The notes under the pieces: generated by a model
The model's database searches: none
What the model was told of the DNA's origin: nothing
The model's input: the letters and a program-made list of their open reading frames with translations, nothing else
Shown: in pieces, positions 1 through 8,840 of the stretch
Layout: the number at the start of each line of letters is the position of its first letter
Position numbering within the stretch: position 1 is the stretch's first letter
Source: CAZXFA01 sp964640085
Lineage (GTDB): Bacteria > Actinomycetota > UBA4738 > HRBIN12
Direction: 5' to 3'
Assembly (NCBI GenBank): GCA_964640085.1
Contig: CAZXFA010000002.1
Coordinates: 1-64,000 of the forward strand
Length of the DNA: 64,000 bases
Made by a program: the position numbers and the translations under genes

Positions 1-2765
1 CCGAGGCGCTCGAGCGTCCGATCGCCCTCGACGAGCATCCGCCGGGCCGCCTCGAAGTCGCCGGCGGTCAGCTCGACCTGGGCGCCCATCATCGACGTCC
101 CCGCGGCGTTGATCTCGTCGCCCAGCTCGGCCAGCAGGGCCTGGGACTCGCCCCATCGAGCCCGCGCCTCAGCGAAGCGACCGGACATGGCCAGCGAGCA
201 CGCGTCCATCGTGTCGCCCACCGCGCGCGCGTACCGGGACATCGGCAGGGAGGCCGTCAGTCCTTCCCACCGCTCGTGCGCGGATGTCGCCGTGAAGGGC
301 CCGGAGGACACCACGGCGGGGATCCACGACGCCGCCTCCAGCGCCAGGCGAACCTCGCCCGCCCGGATGGCGAGCTCGCGAGCCCGCTCGAGCATGTCGA
401 ACGCCCGCTGCTCCCGTCCGAGCCAGGAGGACGACACGCCGAGGAAGTGGCTGACCTCGGCCAGCGCGATCTCGTCCCCGGCGGCCTCGAGCTCCGGGAG
501 GAACGCCTCCACCTCGGCCTGGAGCTCCGCCTGCGGGGTCTCCCCGACGTGCGAGCGCACGAACTGCCGACGGACGACGGTCCGGGCGGCGATCGCACGA
601 TCGCCCGTCTCCTCCGCGAGGCGCTCCAGCGCGTCCAGCTCCGCGAGCGCATCCTCGTATCGCCCCTCCCGCTCGCGGATGACCGCGAGGTCGAGCAGGA
701 TCTCGGCCCGCTCGATCGCCGAGGGCAACAGGAGCGCATGGGCTCGGGACAGGAGCGTTCCCGCGGCCCGCAGGTCCCCGCGGGCGAACGCCCGGCGGCC
801 CGCCGAGCCCAACCGCTCCGCCGCCCGTTCCCCCGCTCGGCGCGCCCGCGGGTCACCCGGGCGGAGCTCGTCCCACAGTCGGGACGCGAGCTGGAGATGG
901 TAGCCGGCGATCTCGTCGAACTCGCCCTCCCGGTCTCCGGCGGCGGCATCGAGCCAGTCCGCGTACCGAACGTGGAGGTCGGCGCGCACGTCCTTGGGGA
1001 TCCGGGCGTACGCGACGTCTCGGATCAGCAGGTGACGGAACGCGAAGCCGTCCTCCCCCGGGAACAGCGATCCGCTCGGTCGGATCAGGTCGCGCCGGAC
1101 GAGGGCTGTCAGCCGCGCCGAGACGTCCGATGGCTCGACCTCGGCCGCGAGGGCCACCACGGCGCCCCGATGGAAGGCCTTGCCCTCCACCGCCGCATGC
1201 TCGAGCGCGACGAGCTCCTCGGGCCCGAGCAGCTCCACCCGCGCCTCGATCAGGGCGCTCACGGTCGGCGGCACCTCGAGCGAGGCCAGATCCCCCGCGA
1301 CGGTCCAGCCCCCGTCCTCCGGTACGAGCGTCCCGTCCTCGACCAGCATCGCCACCAGGTGCTCGACGAACAGCGGGTTGCCCTCGGCCACGGCCGAGAT
1401 CCGGTCGGCGACCCGATCCGGCACCTCGGCGACCAGCTCGCCGACCAACCGCTCGGTCTCCCCCGCCGAGAGCGGCTCGAGCTCGATCGACGCGGCGTTG
1501 CGCTTGCCGCCTCCCCAGGTCGGGCGGGCATCGAGCAGCTCCGGTCGAGCGCTGCACAGCAGCAGGACCGGCGCCTCGCGGATCCAATCGGTCACGTGCT
1601 CGACCAGGTCGAGCAACGTGGGCTCCGCCCACTGCAGGTCGTCGAGGTCGACGACCAGCGGGCGCGCGCGGGCGACCGCTTCGAACAGCGTCCGGACTGC
1701 CCAGAAGGTCTCCTCGGCGGCCGCGGGCACCCCCATCTCGCCGAACAGCTGCGTCAGCCGCTCGGCCACCAGCCCCGCCTGGTGGTCGTCGCCCGCCAGC
1801 TTCCGGAGCTTCTCGCCGACCAGGCTGGGATCGTCGAGCTCCGAGAGCCCGGCGGCGCCCGTGAGCATCTCGACGATCGGCCAGTAGGTGATGCCCTCCC
1901 CGTACGACAGGCACCGGCCGCGGAGCACCTCGGCGTCGAGCTCGGTGAGGAACTCCTCGACCAGACGCGACTTCCCCACGCCGGGGGTCCCCAGGATCGT
2001 GAAGAGCACGCAGGCGCGGTCGGCGATCGCGCGCTCGAAGGCCTCGCGGAGCAGCCGCAGCTCACGCTCGCGCCCGACCATCGGGACGTCGTGACGGCGA
2101 GCGACGCCCTCGGCACCGGCGATCACCGAGACCAGCCGGTACGCGGGGACCTGCTCCGCCTTCCCCTTGGCTCGGATCGCGGGGACCGGCTCCGCGACAA
2201 CGGCGTCCCGGACCAGCTGGTGCGTGGTCTCGCCGAGGAGGATCTCCCCGGGGGCGGCAGACTGCTCGAGACGGGCGGCGACGTTCACCGCGTCGCCGGT
2301 GACCAGCGCCTGCCCCGCGGTCGGATCGCCCGCCACCACCTCGCCGGTGTTCACCCCGATCCGGACCTGGAGCCCGACGCCGTGTTGGCGTTCGAGCTCG
2401 GCGGCCAACGCCGCCAGCGACTCCCGCATGTCCCGGGCCGCACGCACAGCCCGCAGCGCGTCGTCCTCGTGGACCCGCGGGATCCCGAACACCGCCATGA
2501 CCGCGTCGCCGATGTACTTCTCGACCGTGGCGCCGTGCCGCTCGAGGGCCATCCTCATCGCCTCGAAGTACCGGAGCTGGACGCGTCGCAGCGCCTCCGG
2601 ATCGAGCCTCTCGCCCATCGCCGTCGAGCCGCTGACGTCGCAGAAGACGACCGTGACGGTCTTCCGCAGCTCGCGCGCCGGTGGCGCCGCCACCAGCGGG
2701 GCACCGCAGTTCAGGCAGAACCTCGCTCGCTCCGGGTTCTCCTCGCCGCAGCTCGGGCACCGCAT
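1..2765 (-). CDS. Adenylate/guanylate cyclase-AAA ATPase-TPR regulator (3' end outside window)
   Basis: Large signalling ATPase, read without a stop to the window edge (about 921 codons seen). It opens with a zinc ribbon (Cys3, Cys6, Cys17, Cys20). A class III nucleotide cyclase domain follows at about residues 35-205, with both metal aspartates (FCDVSGST, YIGDAVMAVFG), the lysine before YIGD and the GDAVNVAARLEQ motif. A Walker A loop (GTPGVGKSR, near residue 260) and Walker B (LDDLQWAEP) mark a STAND-type ATPase, and the rest is helical TPR-like sequence. The ATG at 2765 is chosen because it gives the complete ribbon. The protein that starts at 57722 has the same architecture. A cNMP-binding gene lies just upstream on the same strand. 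The activating signal is unknown; cyclase activity is inferred from motifs. Confidence 0.9.
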   Translation of the reverse strand, partial: MRCPSCGEENPERARFCLNCGAPLVAAPPARELRKTVTVVFCDVSGSTAMGERLDPEALRRVQLRYFEAMRMALERHGATVEKYIGDAVMAVFGIPRVHEDDALRAVRAARDMRESLAALAAELERQHGVGLQVRIGVNTGEVVAGDPTAGQALVTGDAVNVAARLEQSAAPGEILLGETTHQLVRDAVVAEPVPAIRAKGKAEQVPAYRLVSVIAGAEGVARRHDVPMVGRERELRLLREAFERAIADRACVLFTILGTPGVGKSRLVEEFLTELDAEVLRGRCLSYGEGITYWPIVEMLTGAAGLSELDDPSLVGEKLRKLAGDDHQAGLVAERLTQLFGEMGVPAAAEETFWAVRTLFEAVARARPLVVDLDDLQWAEPTLLDLVEHVTDWIREAPVLLLCSARPELLDARPTWGGGKRNAASIELEPLSAGETERLVGELVAEVPDRVADRISAVAEGNPLFVEHLVAMLVEDGTLVPEDGGWTVAGDLASLEVPPTVSALIEARVELLGPEELVALEHAAVEGKAFHRGAVVALAAEVEPSDVSARLTALVRRDLIRPSGSLFPGEDGFAFRHLLIRDVAYARIPKDVRADLHVRYADWLDAAAGDREGEFDEIAGYHLQLASRLWDELRPGDPRARRAGERAAERLGSAGRRAFARGDLRAAGTLLSRAHALLLPSAIERAEILLDLAVIREREGRYEDALAELDALERLAEETGDRAIAARTVVRRQFVRSHVGETPQAELQAEVEAFLPELEAAGDEIALAEVSHFLGVSSSWLGREQRAFDMLERARELAIRAGEVRLALEAASWIPAVVSSGPFTATSAHERWEGLTASLPMSRYARAVGDTMDACSLAMSGRFAEARARWGESQALLAELGDEINAAGTSMMGAQVELTAGDFEAARRMLVEGDRTLERL

Positions 2766-2808
2766 GCTCGGAGTCTAGGTCGCCGAACCACGGCCCGCGG
2801 AACCGGCG

Positions 2809-3255
2809 CTACGTGGCCCCGGGATCCTTGCCGCGGACCGGCAGGCGCTCCTCGAGGCGATGGCGGAACTGGCTCGCCAGGTCCGGGGTGGAGCCCAGCA
2901 GCTCCTCGAACGATGCCCGCGGGATCACCATCAGCTCGCTCGGCGCCGTCGCCCGCGCGTCCCGTGTGTGGGTGGTGTGGAGGAGCAGCGAGAGCTCCCC
3001 GAACGAGGAACCCGGACCGATCCGGGAGATCTCGACCTCGCCGTCCCCCCCGGGCTCGGTGATCGAGACCTCACCGGACAGGACGATGTAGAGGGCCTCG
3101 GATTGGGAGCCGCGCTCGAAGACCACGCCGTCGGCGGGCCAGAACAGGTTCACCGACGCCCCGACGATGCGCAGCAGCGTGCGGTCGTCGAGCGCTTCGA
3201 AGTCCGGAACCGCGCGGAGCGCCTTGACCAGGCTGTGCGAGATCGCTTCCGCCAT
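2809..3255 (-). CDS. Cyclic nucleotide-binding domain protein
   Basis: 148-residue protein that is almost entirely one cNMP-binding beta-roll. The phosphate-binding cassette region reads GPGSSFGELSLLLHTTHTRDARA, close to the family FGE-(x)n-R-(T/S)A pattern. No DNA-binding or membrane domain is present, so it is probably a stand-alone cNMP sensor. The start at 3255 follows a GGAGGGG ribosome site; a longer in-frame extension would run into the divergent phosphoesterase. It lies 43 nt upstream of the cyclase gene that starts at 2765 and diverges from a phosphodiesterase-like gene, so synthesis, sensing and breakdown of a cyclic nucleotide may be grouped here. The ligand (cAMP or cGMP) cannot be read from sequence. 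Confidence 0.85.
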   Translation of the reverse strand: MAEAISHSLVKALRAVPDFEALDDRTLLRIVGASVNLFWPADGVVFERGSQSEALYIVLSGEVSITEPGGDGEVEISRIGPGSSFGELSLLLHTTHTRDARATAPSELMVIPRASFEELLGSTPDLASQFRHRLEERLPVRGKDPGAT

Positions 3256-3304
3256 GTTCGCCCCTCCGCATATCCTAGGGGACACCGGCCCAGCGAGGAT
3301 GCCG

Positions 3305-4162
3305 ATGCCCATCGCCGATGTTCCGCTCCGGATCGCGCACATCTCCGATATCCACTGTGGCGAGATCACGTTCCAGGACGAGCTGATGGTCTCCACGATC
3401 GACGCCGTCAACGCGCTCCGCCCGGACGTGGCGGTCGTGACCGGCGACCTCACGGTCGCGGGCTACCAGTGGGAGTTCGAGGCCGCGGCCGGATGGCTGG
3501 AAAGGATCGAGGCCCCGAAGGTCGTGATCCCCGGCAACCACGACGCGCGCAACGTCGGGTTCATCCATTTCGAGCGGCTGTTCGGCGAGCGCTTCTCTCG
3601 CCATCGGCAGGCGTTCGAGGCCGAGCGCGCGGAGCGTCTGGTGTCGACCGGGCTCACCGTGGTCGGCGTCGATTCGTCCCAGCCGGACCTGGACGAAGGG
3701 CACATCGGGCGCGAGCGATACCCGTGGATCCGCGAGCAGTTCGACAAGCCGCGCGACGTCAAGATCCTGGCGATCCACCACCACGTGGTCCCGATCCCCG
3801 GGACCGGGCGGGAGCGCAACATCATCACCGACGCCGGAGATCTCCTGGCCGAGCTCACCCAGCTGGACGTCGACATCGTGCTCGCGGGCCACAAGCACGT
3901 CCCGTTCTTCTGGGGGCTGAACGGGATCCTGATCTGCAACTCGAGCACCGCCGCCACGAAGCGGGTCCGGGGGCTGACGCCGCCCTCGTGGAACGAGCTG
4001 CGGGTCGACGCGACCACGATCAAGGTCTACCTGCACTACGGCGACGGCCGCCGCGAGCTCTCGGTGATCTTCAACCGGAAGACCCGGGCGCTCACCCGCG
4101 AGGCGTTCTACCTGACCGAGGACTTCCTCGGATCCAACCAGGTGCTCCCGACCTACCGGTGA
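3305..4162 (+). CDS. Metallophosphoesterase, CpdA/Icc-like
   Basis: About 285 residues covering a calcineurin-like metallophosphoesterase. All the metal-ligand motifs are visible in order: HISDIHCGE (DxH), VTGDLT (GD), PGNHDARN (GNHD), AIHHHV and LAGHKHVPF (GHxH). Class III cyclic nucleotide phosphodiesterases share this set. No signal peptide is seen. Two ATGs are possible (3299 and 3305); AGCGAGG at 3292-3298 is better spaced for 3305. The gene is divergent from the cNMP-binding protein and next but one to a cyclase, which favours a cNMP phosphodiesterase, but other phosphodiester substrates are possible. Confidence 0.85.
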   Translation: MPIADVPLRIAHISDIHCGEITFQDELMVSTIDAVNALRPDVAVVTGDLTVAGYQWEFEAAAGWLERIEAPKVVIPGNHDARNVGFIHFERLFGERFSRHRQAFEAERAERLVSTGLTVVGVDSSQPDLDEGHIGRERYPWIREQFDKPRDVKILAIHHHVVPIPGTGRERNIITDAGDLLAELTQLDVDIVLAGHKHVPFFWGLNGILICNSSTAATKRVRGLTPPSWNELRVDATTIKVYLHYGDGRRELSVIFNRKTRALTREAFYLTEDFLGSNQVLPTYR

Positions 4163-4187
4163 GACCGACCCCCGCGGTGGTCACGGC

Positions 4188-4514
4188 TCAGGCGGCTTCC
4201 CACTCCGCCACGGCCGGGTGGTCCCGGTCGACCGCCCCCACCTGCGACGCGCCACCCGGCGAGCCGAGACCCGTCACGTCCTCGGCGAACCATTCGGCGT
4301 TGATCGCCTGGAAGCCCTTCCACTCCCCGGGCAGGTCGTCCTCGGCGAAGATCGCGGTCACCGGACAGACCGGCACGCAGGCGTCGCAGTCCACGCACTC
4401 CTCGGGCTGGATGTAGAGCATCCTGGCGCCCTCGTAGATGCAGTCGACCGGACACTCGCCCACGCACGACCGATCCTTCACGTCGATGCATGGCTCCGCG
4501 ATGACGTAGGTCAT
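4188..4514 (-). CDS. fdxA: Seven-iron ferredoxin, FdxA type
   Basis: 108-residue ferredoxin that starts MTYVIAEPCIDVKDRSC, the characteristic start of mycobacterial and streptomycete [3Fe-4S]/[4Fe-4S] ferredoxins. Two cysteine groups are present: CIDVKDRSCVGECPVDCIY and CVDCDACVPVCPVTAI. The C-terminal tail is the usual length for the family. The start at 4514 is chosen to match the family; an ATG six codons upstream is in frame. It is a cytosolic electron carrier, and partners are not evident from neighbours. It converges with the phosphoesterase gene (25 nt between stops). Confidence 0.93.
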   Translation of the reverse strand: MTYVIAEPCIDVKDRSCVGECPVDCIYEGARMLYIQPEECVDCDACVPVCPVTAIFAEDDLPGEWKGFQAINAEWFAEDVTGLGSPGGASQVGAVDRDHPAVAEWEAA

Positions 4515-4543
4515 GCCCTGGCCGTTCCCCAACGGGCGGATGC

Positions 4544-4841
4544 CTAAACCTCGGGCCGCCGGGGGTCACGCTCGGAACCGCGGCGCAGCAGGGCCAGGCC
4601 GACGATCGTCGCGACGAAGCCGAGCGCGGAAGCGACCAGGAACACGCCCTCGTGCCCCTCCGCGGGATCGCCCAACAGCCCGGCTGCCGACCGCCAGGCT
4701 CGCGAGCCCCACCCCCGCCCCCACGACCAGCGCGAACCCCGCAGCGATACGGTCACCCGGGGGCAACCTCAGCCCGACGCCGCCCGCGGCCACCGCCCCC
4801 AGCCCGATCAGCACGAACGCCACCATGGTCTGCGTGTCCAT
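4544..4841 (-). pseudogene. Small two-helix membrane protein broken by a frameshift
   Basis: Two adjacent reading frames together form a plausible membrane protein of about 99 residues. The first starts MDTQTMVAFVLIGLGAV at 4841 and holds two hydrophobic stretches up to about 4680. The second frame continues LLGDPAEGHEGVFLVASALG and ends GSERDPRRPEV with a TAG at 4544. The total length is 298 nt, one off a multiple of three. The frame change lies near 4672-4718, a region of C/G runs, so either a real mutation or a sequencing indel is possible. I do not recognise the family. Confidence 0.55.
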
Positions 4842-4959
4842 GGCCCGATCGTCGTCCGCGGCCCGGAGGGGCACAAGGGCTCCGGGACGGAAGGGGTCGG
4901 TTCTCCGAAGTACGGACACGGAACCCCCACATCTGGGGGGGGCCGGAGCGGGTCCGTCC

Positions 4960-5169
4960 TCAGCCGGCGCAGGCGCACGAGCCGCCGCACGCACAGGCGT
5001 GGCCGGCGGAGGCCTCACCCGTGCCGGGGCCCGCGACGAACGAGAACCGCCGTCGCACCCGGTCGCTCCCGCACTCCGGACAGACGAGCGCGGTCTCCAC
5101 CGCGCCCATCGGGCGCCGCTCCTCGAACCGGCGCTCGCACGCGAGGCACACGTACTCGTAGGTCGCCAC
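4960..5169 (-). CDS. FmdB-type zinc-ribbon protein
   Basis: 69-residue protein with the N-terminal zinc ribbon of the FmdB regulatory family: ATYEYVCLACERRFE, then CPECGSDRVRRRFSF. It ends in a Gly/Ala/Cys tail (HACACGGSCACAG) that may add a second metal site. The GTG at 5169 is chosen because it places YEYVC at the N-terminus as in the family; a GGAGG lies 12 nt upstream. The cellular role of FmdB-like ribbons is poorly defined. Confidence 0.85.
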   Translation of the reverse strand: MATYEYVCLACERRFEERRPMGAVETALVCPECGSDRVRRRFSFVAGPGTGEASAGHACACGGSCACAG

Positions 5170-5341
5170 GGTCGAAGGATACCTCCGACCGGCGACACGG
5201 CGTCGGCGCAGCAGGGCGCTGACGCTCCGGAGCGTGTCGGCCAGCCGGAGGGCGAGGAGCCGAGCGCTCGCCGGGCGTGGGTCGCGCCGGGGCGGATCGC
5301 GCGATGATCCGGACAGGACGGCACGAGGAGGAACGAGCGAC

Positions 5342-5674
5342 ATGCCGCATCACGCGATCGCCGACGTCGCGGGGGCCGTGACGATCCAGGAGGGTTCGGT
5401 CGTCTCCAAGGTGATCCACCGCGACGAGGACCTGGACGTGACCGTGTTCGGGTTGGACGCGGGCGAGGGGCTGACCGAGCACACCGCCGCCCGGCCGGCG
5501 ATCGTCCAGGTCCTCTCGGGACGGCTCCGGTTCACAGCCGACGGTGAGGACCTGGACGCGGGCCCCGGGTTCTGGCTCCACATGGCGGCCGGCACGCCCC
5601 ACGCGCTCGAGGCCACCGAGCCCACGCTGATGCTGCTCACCCTGCTCCGGCCGGGCGGCAACCTCAGATCGTGA
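5342..5674 (+). CDS. Cupin-domain protein
   Basis: 110-residue single-domain cupin. The motif 1 region (GEGLTEHTAARPAIVQVLSGRLRF) and motif 2 region (GFWLHMAAGTPHALEA) are recognisable. Metal ligands are reduced: EHTAARP in motif 1 and H in the second strand. GAGGAGG 5' of the ATG at 5342 supports this start. The substrate is unknown. Its 3' end overlaps the convergent oxidoreductase by 11 nt. Confidence 0.8.
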   Translation: MPHHAIADVAGAVTIQEGSVVSKVIHRDEDLDVTVFGLDAGEGLTEHTAARPAIVQVLSGRLRFTADGEDLDAGPGFWLHMAAGTPHALEATEPTLMLLTLLRPGGNLRS

Positions 5675-6614
5675 TCACGATCTTGCCCCGGGCGTGCCCG
5701 CCCAGCAGGTGCTCGAAGGCCTGTGGGGCTTCGGCGAGCGGGTAGGTCCGGTCGATCACCGGCGCGACCTTCCCGGCCTCGATGAGCTCCTTCAGGACGG
5801 TCAGATCCTTCAGCTTGGGCACCGAGAGGTACGGGCGGCCCTGCTGCCGGATGAACGGCGATGAGACGAAGGCCAGGACGGTCGTGCCGAGCCCCGCCGA
5901 CCCGCTGTTGGGGATGAGCGTTCCCGTGGGGACGAGCGCCCGGCGGAGCTCGGACAGCGGGTGGTTCCCCGCGTTGTCGAGGATCAGGTCGTAGCGCGGC
6001 CCGCCCCCCGTGACGTCCTCCCGCGTGTAGTCGATGACGTGGTCTGCGCCTAGCGAGCGGACCAGCTCGACGTTCCGCGTGCTGCACACCCCGGTGACGT
6101 TGGCCCCGAGCGCCTTGGCGATCTGCACGGCGAAGGTCCCGACCCCGCCGGACGCGCCGTTGACCAGGACCTTCTGGCCCGCCTTCACCTTCGCCCGGTC
6201 GCGCAGCCCGTGCAGTGCGGCGAGGGCGGAGGTGGGCACCGCCGCGGCCTGCTCGAGGGTGAGGTTGGACGGCTTGTGCTCGAGCTTGTCCTGCCCGGTG
6301 CTCGTGTACTCGGCGAGCGCACCCGTGCACGTGCCGAACACCTCGTCGCCCGGCCCGAGCCGCGTCACACCCGCGCCGGTCTCCTCGACGGTCCCGGCGA
6401 CGTCGAGACCCGGGACCGCGTTCCTCGGCTTGCCCCACCCGTACATCGGGCGGAACAGCCTGGGCACGCCCCGCATGATCATGTGGTCCCCGAAATGGAT
6501 CGACGCCGCGTGGACGCGCACGAGCACCTCGCGCTCCCCGACCGTCGGTGGGTCGATCTCCGCGAGCTCCAGCGTCTCGGGTCCGCCGTACCGGTCCTGG
6601 ACGATCGCCCTCAT
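5664..6614 (-). CDS. NAD(P)-dependent alcohol dehydrogenase/quinone oxidoreductase
   Basis: 316-residue medium-chain reductase. It has a GroES-like N-terminal half (VLVRVHAASIHFGDHMIMRG, PGLDVAGTVEETG) and a Rossmann half with KVLVNGASGGVGTFAVQIAKALGA. The structural zinc cysteine cluster of classic alcohol dehydrogenases is missing, as in QOR enzymes. The start at 6614 follows GGGAGGCGATAAGG. It probably reduces quinones or enones with NADPH; the substrate cannot be assigned. It is divergent from the CHRD gene. Confidence 0.9.
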   Translation of the reverse strand: MRAIVQDRYGGPETLELAEIDPPTVGEREVLVRVHAASIHFGDHMIMRGVPRLFRPMYGWGKPRNAVPGLDVAGTVEETGAGVTRLGPGDEVFGTCTGALAEYTSTGQDKLEHKPSNLTLEQAAAVPTSALAALHGLRDRAKVKAGQKVLVNGASGGVGTFAVQIAKALGANVTGVCSTRNVELVRSLGADHVIDYTREDVTGGGPRYDLILDNAGNHPLSELRRALVPTGTLIPNSGSAGLGTTVLAFVSSPFIRQQGRPYLSVPKLKDLTVLKELIEAGKVAPVIDRTYPLAEAPQAFEHLLGGHARGKIVITI

Positions 6615-6769
6615 CCTTATCGCCTCCCGTGCTTCCCAGCCTATGCCGCCCGGCGATCGCTCCGATCCGGAGGTCCGCCCCGCCCGTAGACCCAACGACC
6701 CCCCAGCCGAGGGGTTTCGCCAGTGGAGCCGTGGGGAAGGACGCCCTCACGGGACGGAAGGAGGCCATC

Positions 6770-7222
6770 ATGGGACGACGTCTGCTCGCCATCGCCGCGG
6801 TCGGTGCGCTGCTGCTCGTACCCGCCGGAACCGCCGCGGCCGAGGGAGGCCGCCCGTTCTCCACAGACCTGACCGGGGCGGCCGAGGTACCGGACCCCGG
6901 TGACCCGGACGCCACCGGAAGCGCCGACCTCAGCCTCAACCAAGGGCTGGGCACGGTGTGTTTCGACCTGAGCTGGGCCGACGTTGACGGGACGGTGCTC
7001 GCCGCGCACATCCACGTCGGGACGGCGGATGTGGTCGGTCCCCCCGTGGTCCCGCTGTTCGTCGGGGCCTCGTTCGCCGGAACCGATTCGACCAGCGGCT
7101 GCACCGAGGACGTGGACCGCGACCTGATCAAGGCGATCCGGCAGAACCCGACCGACTACTACGTGAACGTGCACAGCACCGCCTTCCCACCTGGCGCGGT
7201 GAGGGGGCAGCTCAGCAAGTAG
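6770..7222 (+). CDS. Secreted CHRD-domain protein
   Basis: 150-residue exported protein. A signal peptide occupies roughly residues 1-25 (LLAIAAVGALLLVPAGTAAA). A CHRD (chordin) domain follows: FSTDLTGAAEVP, GTVCFDLSW, AAHIHVGTADVVGP and the ending YYVNVHSTAFPPGAVRGQL are all typical. CHRD domains are extracellular and probably carbohydrate or metal binding; no enzymatic role is known. GGAGG precedes the ATG. Confidence 0.9.
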   Translation: MGRRLLAIAAVGALLLVPAGTAAAEGGRPFSTDLTGAAEVPDPGDPDATGSADLSLNQGLGTVCFDLSWADVDGTVLAAHIHVGTADVVGPPVVPLFVGASFAGTDSTSGCTEDVDRDLIKAIRQNPTDYYVNVHSTAFPPGAVRGQLSK

Positions 7223-7245
7223 CTCGAGACGGTTAGTGTCGGAGC

Positions 7246-8175
7246 ATGGGCTGGAGCGCCGCGGACATCCCCGACCTGTCGAGCAAGGTCGCGGTGGTGA
7301 CGGGCGCGAACGGCGGGCTCGGGCTCGAGGTCGCCCGGGAGCTCGCCCGCAAGCACGCGCACGTCCTGATGGCCGTGCGCGTGCTTGCGAAGGCCGAGGC
7401 GGCCCGCGCGTCGATCCTCGAGGAGCTCGAGGCGTCGCTCGAGCTCGTACCGCTCGATCTCGCCTCGCTCGCCTCGGTACGGGAGGCCGCCGCTCGGATC
7501 CTCGCCGGTCACCCGCGGATCGACATCCTCGTCAACAACGCGGGGGTGATGGGAATCGCCGAGCGGCAGACCCAGGACGGGTTCGAGATGCAGCTCGGCG
7601 TGAACCACCTCGGGCACTTCGCGCTCACCGCTCTGCTCATGCCAGCGGTGCTGCGCAGCGACGACGCCCGCGTGGTCTCGGTGACGAGCACCGGGCGGCA
7701 CTCGCCGGGTGAGCTCGATCCGGAGAACCCGCACCTCGAGGGGCGGTACGACCCCTGGCGGGCCTACGGGCAGTCCAAGCTCGCCAACGTGCGCTTCGCG
7801 CTGGAGCTCGAGGCGCGGTTCCGGTCGGCGGGCGCGTCGGGCCGGAGCATCGTCGTGCACCCCGGGTTCGTGAACACGGACCTGCAGGCCCGGAGCGTGC
7901 GCGAGACGGGCGGGGGAAGGAGCCAGCGGTTCTTCCGCGCCGCCGTCAGGCGGTTCGGGATGACGCCGGCCCGAGGCTCCCTGGCGCTCCTCCGGGCGGC
8001 GACCGATCCGAGCGTCAAGGGCGGGGCCCTCTACACCCCGCGATGGGTGAACTGGGGCCCGCCCGTGCGCCGCCCGCTGTTCCGGCGCGCCCGGAAGCCC
8101 GCCGCCCGGGCCACCCTCTGGGAGGTCTCCGAGCGGGAGACCGGGATCCGATTCGACGTTCGGGTCGCGGGATAG
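7246..8175 (+). CDS. SDR family oxidoreductase (retinol dehydrogenase-like)
   Basis: 309-residue short-chain dehydrogenase. The cofactor loop is TGANGGLG, followed by VNNAGVMG, VSVTSTGRH (catalytic Ser region) and YGQSKLA (catalytic Tyr/Lys). The extended C-terminus with VVHPGFVNTDLQ and TDPSVKGGALYTP matches the retinol dehydrogenase/WW-oxidoreductase-like subfamily. It is in the same direction as the CHRD gene, 23 nt downstream. The substrate is unknown. Confidence 0.9.
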   Translation: MGWSAADIPDLSSKVAVVTGANGGLGLEVARELARKHAHVLMAVRVLAKAEAARASILEELEASLELVPLDLASLASVREAAARILAGHPRIDILVNNAGVMGIAERQTQDGFEMQLGVNHLGHFALTALLMPAVLRSDDARVVSVTSTGRHSPGELDPENPHLEGRYDPWRAYGQSKLANVRFALELEARFRSAGASGRSIVVHPGFVNTDLQARSVRETGGGRSQRFFRAAVRRFGMTPARGSLALLRAATDPSVKGGALYTPRWVNWGPPVRRPLFRRARKPAARATLWEVSERETGIRFDVRVAG

Positions 8176-8218
8176 GTCTCGGACCGTCGGCGCGTCGCTC
8201 GGGACGCGGAACCGGGTA

Positions 8219-8479
8219 TCAGTCCACCGCCGCTAGATCCGTCCGCCGATCCCGGTCGGGAGACGCCGGATCTCGACCAAGGAGACGCAGGATCTCCACG
8301 TTCTGCCCCCGCACCTCGTCGATGCCGCGCATCATCCGCTTGGGCGGGAACTCGTCGGGCATGCGGTCGAACATCTCCTCGCACTTCCGCATGGCCCGCC
8401 CCCCCAGCTGCGGGCCGAGGCGGCGGAGCACGAACAACGCCGTGACGAGCACGGCACCTGCGATCGCCAGCTTCCTCAT
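8219..8479 (-). CDS. Small single-pass membrane protein
   Basis: 86-residue protein with one N-terminal membrane segment (LAIAGAVLVTALFVLRRL). The soluble tail starts with MRKCEEMFDRMPDEFPPKRMMRGIDEVR, which resembles the tails of small actinobacterial proteins of unknown function. The ATG at 8479 overlaps the stop of the SHOCT gene by 4 nt, so the two are translationally coupled. No function can be assigned. Confidence 0.75.
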   Translation of the reverse strand: MRKLAIAGAVLVTALFVLRRLGPQLGGRAMRKCEEMFDRMPDEFPPKRMMRGIDEVRGQNVEILRLLGRDPASPDRDRRTDLAAVD

Positions 8480-8745
8480 CTCGCACCTCCGTGCGTGCTC
8501 TCGGTGCGGCCGATCACCTCGCGGAGGCGTTCGTACTCCTCGACGTCGATCTCCCCGCTCGCGAGGCGGTTGGCGAGCGTGCGCTCGGCCGGATCGTCCG
8601 AGCCTTGGCCACCGTGACCTGCGCGGCCGTGACCCGCGTCGCCCCCGTGTCCGCGATGGCCCATCATGCGGGACATCGCCACGATGCCGATCGCCATGAC
8701 CACGATCCACCACCAGCCGTGACCCCACCACATCATCGTCCTCAC
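8476..8745 (-). CDS. SHOCT-domain membrane protein
   Basis: 89-residue protein with a Trp/Met-rich membrane helix (MMWWGHGWWWIVVMAIGIVAM), a His/Gly-rich linker (GHRGHGGDAGHGRAGHGG) and a C-terminal SHOCT motif (LANRLASGEIDVEEYERLREVI). The GTG at 8745 has GGGAG nine nt upstream; the ATG at 8736 is an alternative. The His/Gly linker could bind metal. SHOCT proteins are common next to two-component and envelope-stress genes, but their role is unclear. Confidence 0.82.
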   Translation of the reverse strand: MRTMMWWGHGWWWIVVMAIGIVAMSRMMGHRGHGGDAGHGRAGHGGQGSDDPAERTLANRLASGEIDVEEYERLREVIGRTESTHGGAR

Positions 8746-8840
8746 CCCCGTCTGCTCCCGCAGCGCCCTCCCTGACGCTGCTCCTGTCCCTCAGGACGAT
8801 CCGGTGGGACCGAGGGATACACCTCCGTTCGAAATCCCGC

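Noticed and set aside
276..3062. Long plus-strand open frame of over 900 codons
   Set aside because: It is antisense to the zinc ribbon-cyclase-ATPase gene, which has clear motifs. Long antisense frames are expected at this GC content.
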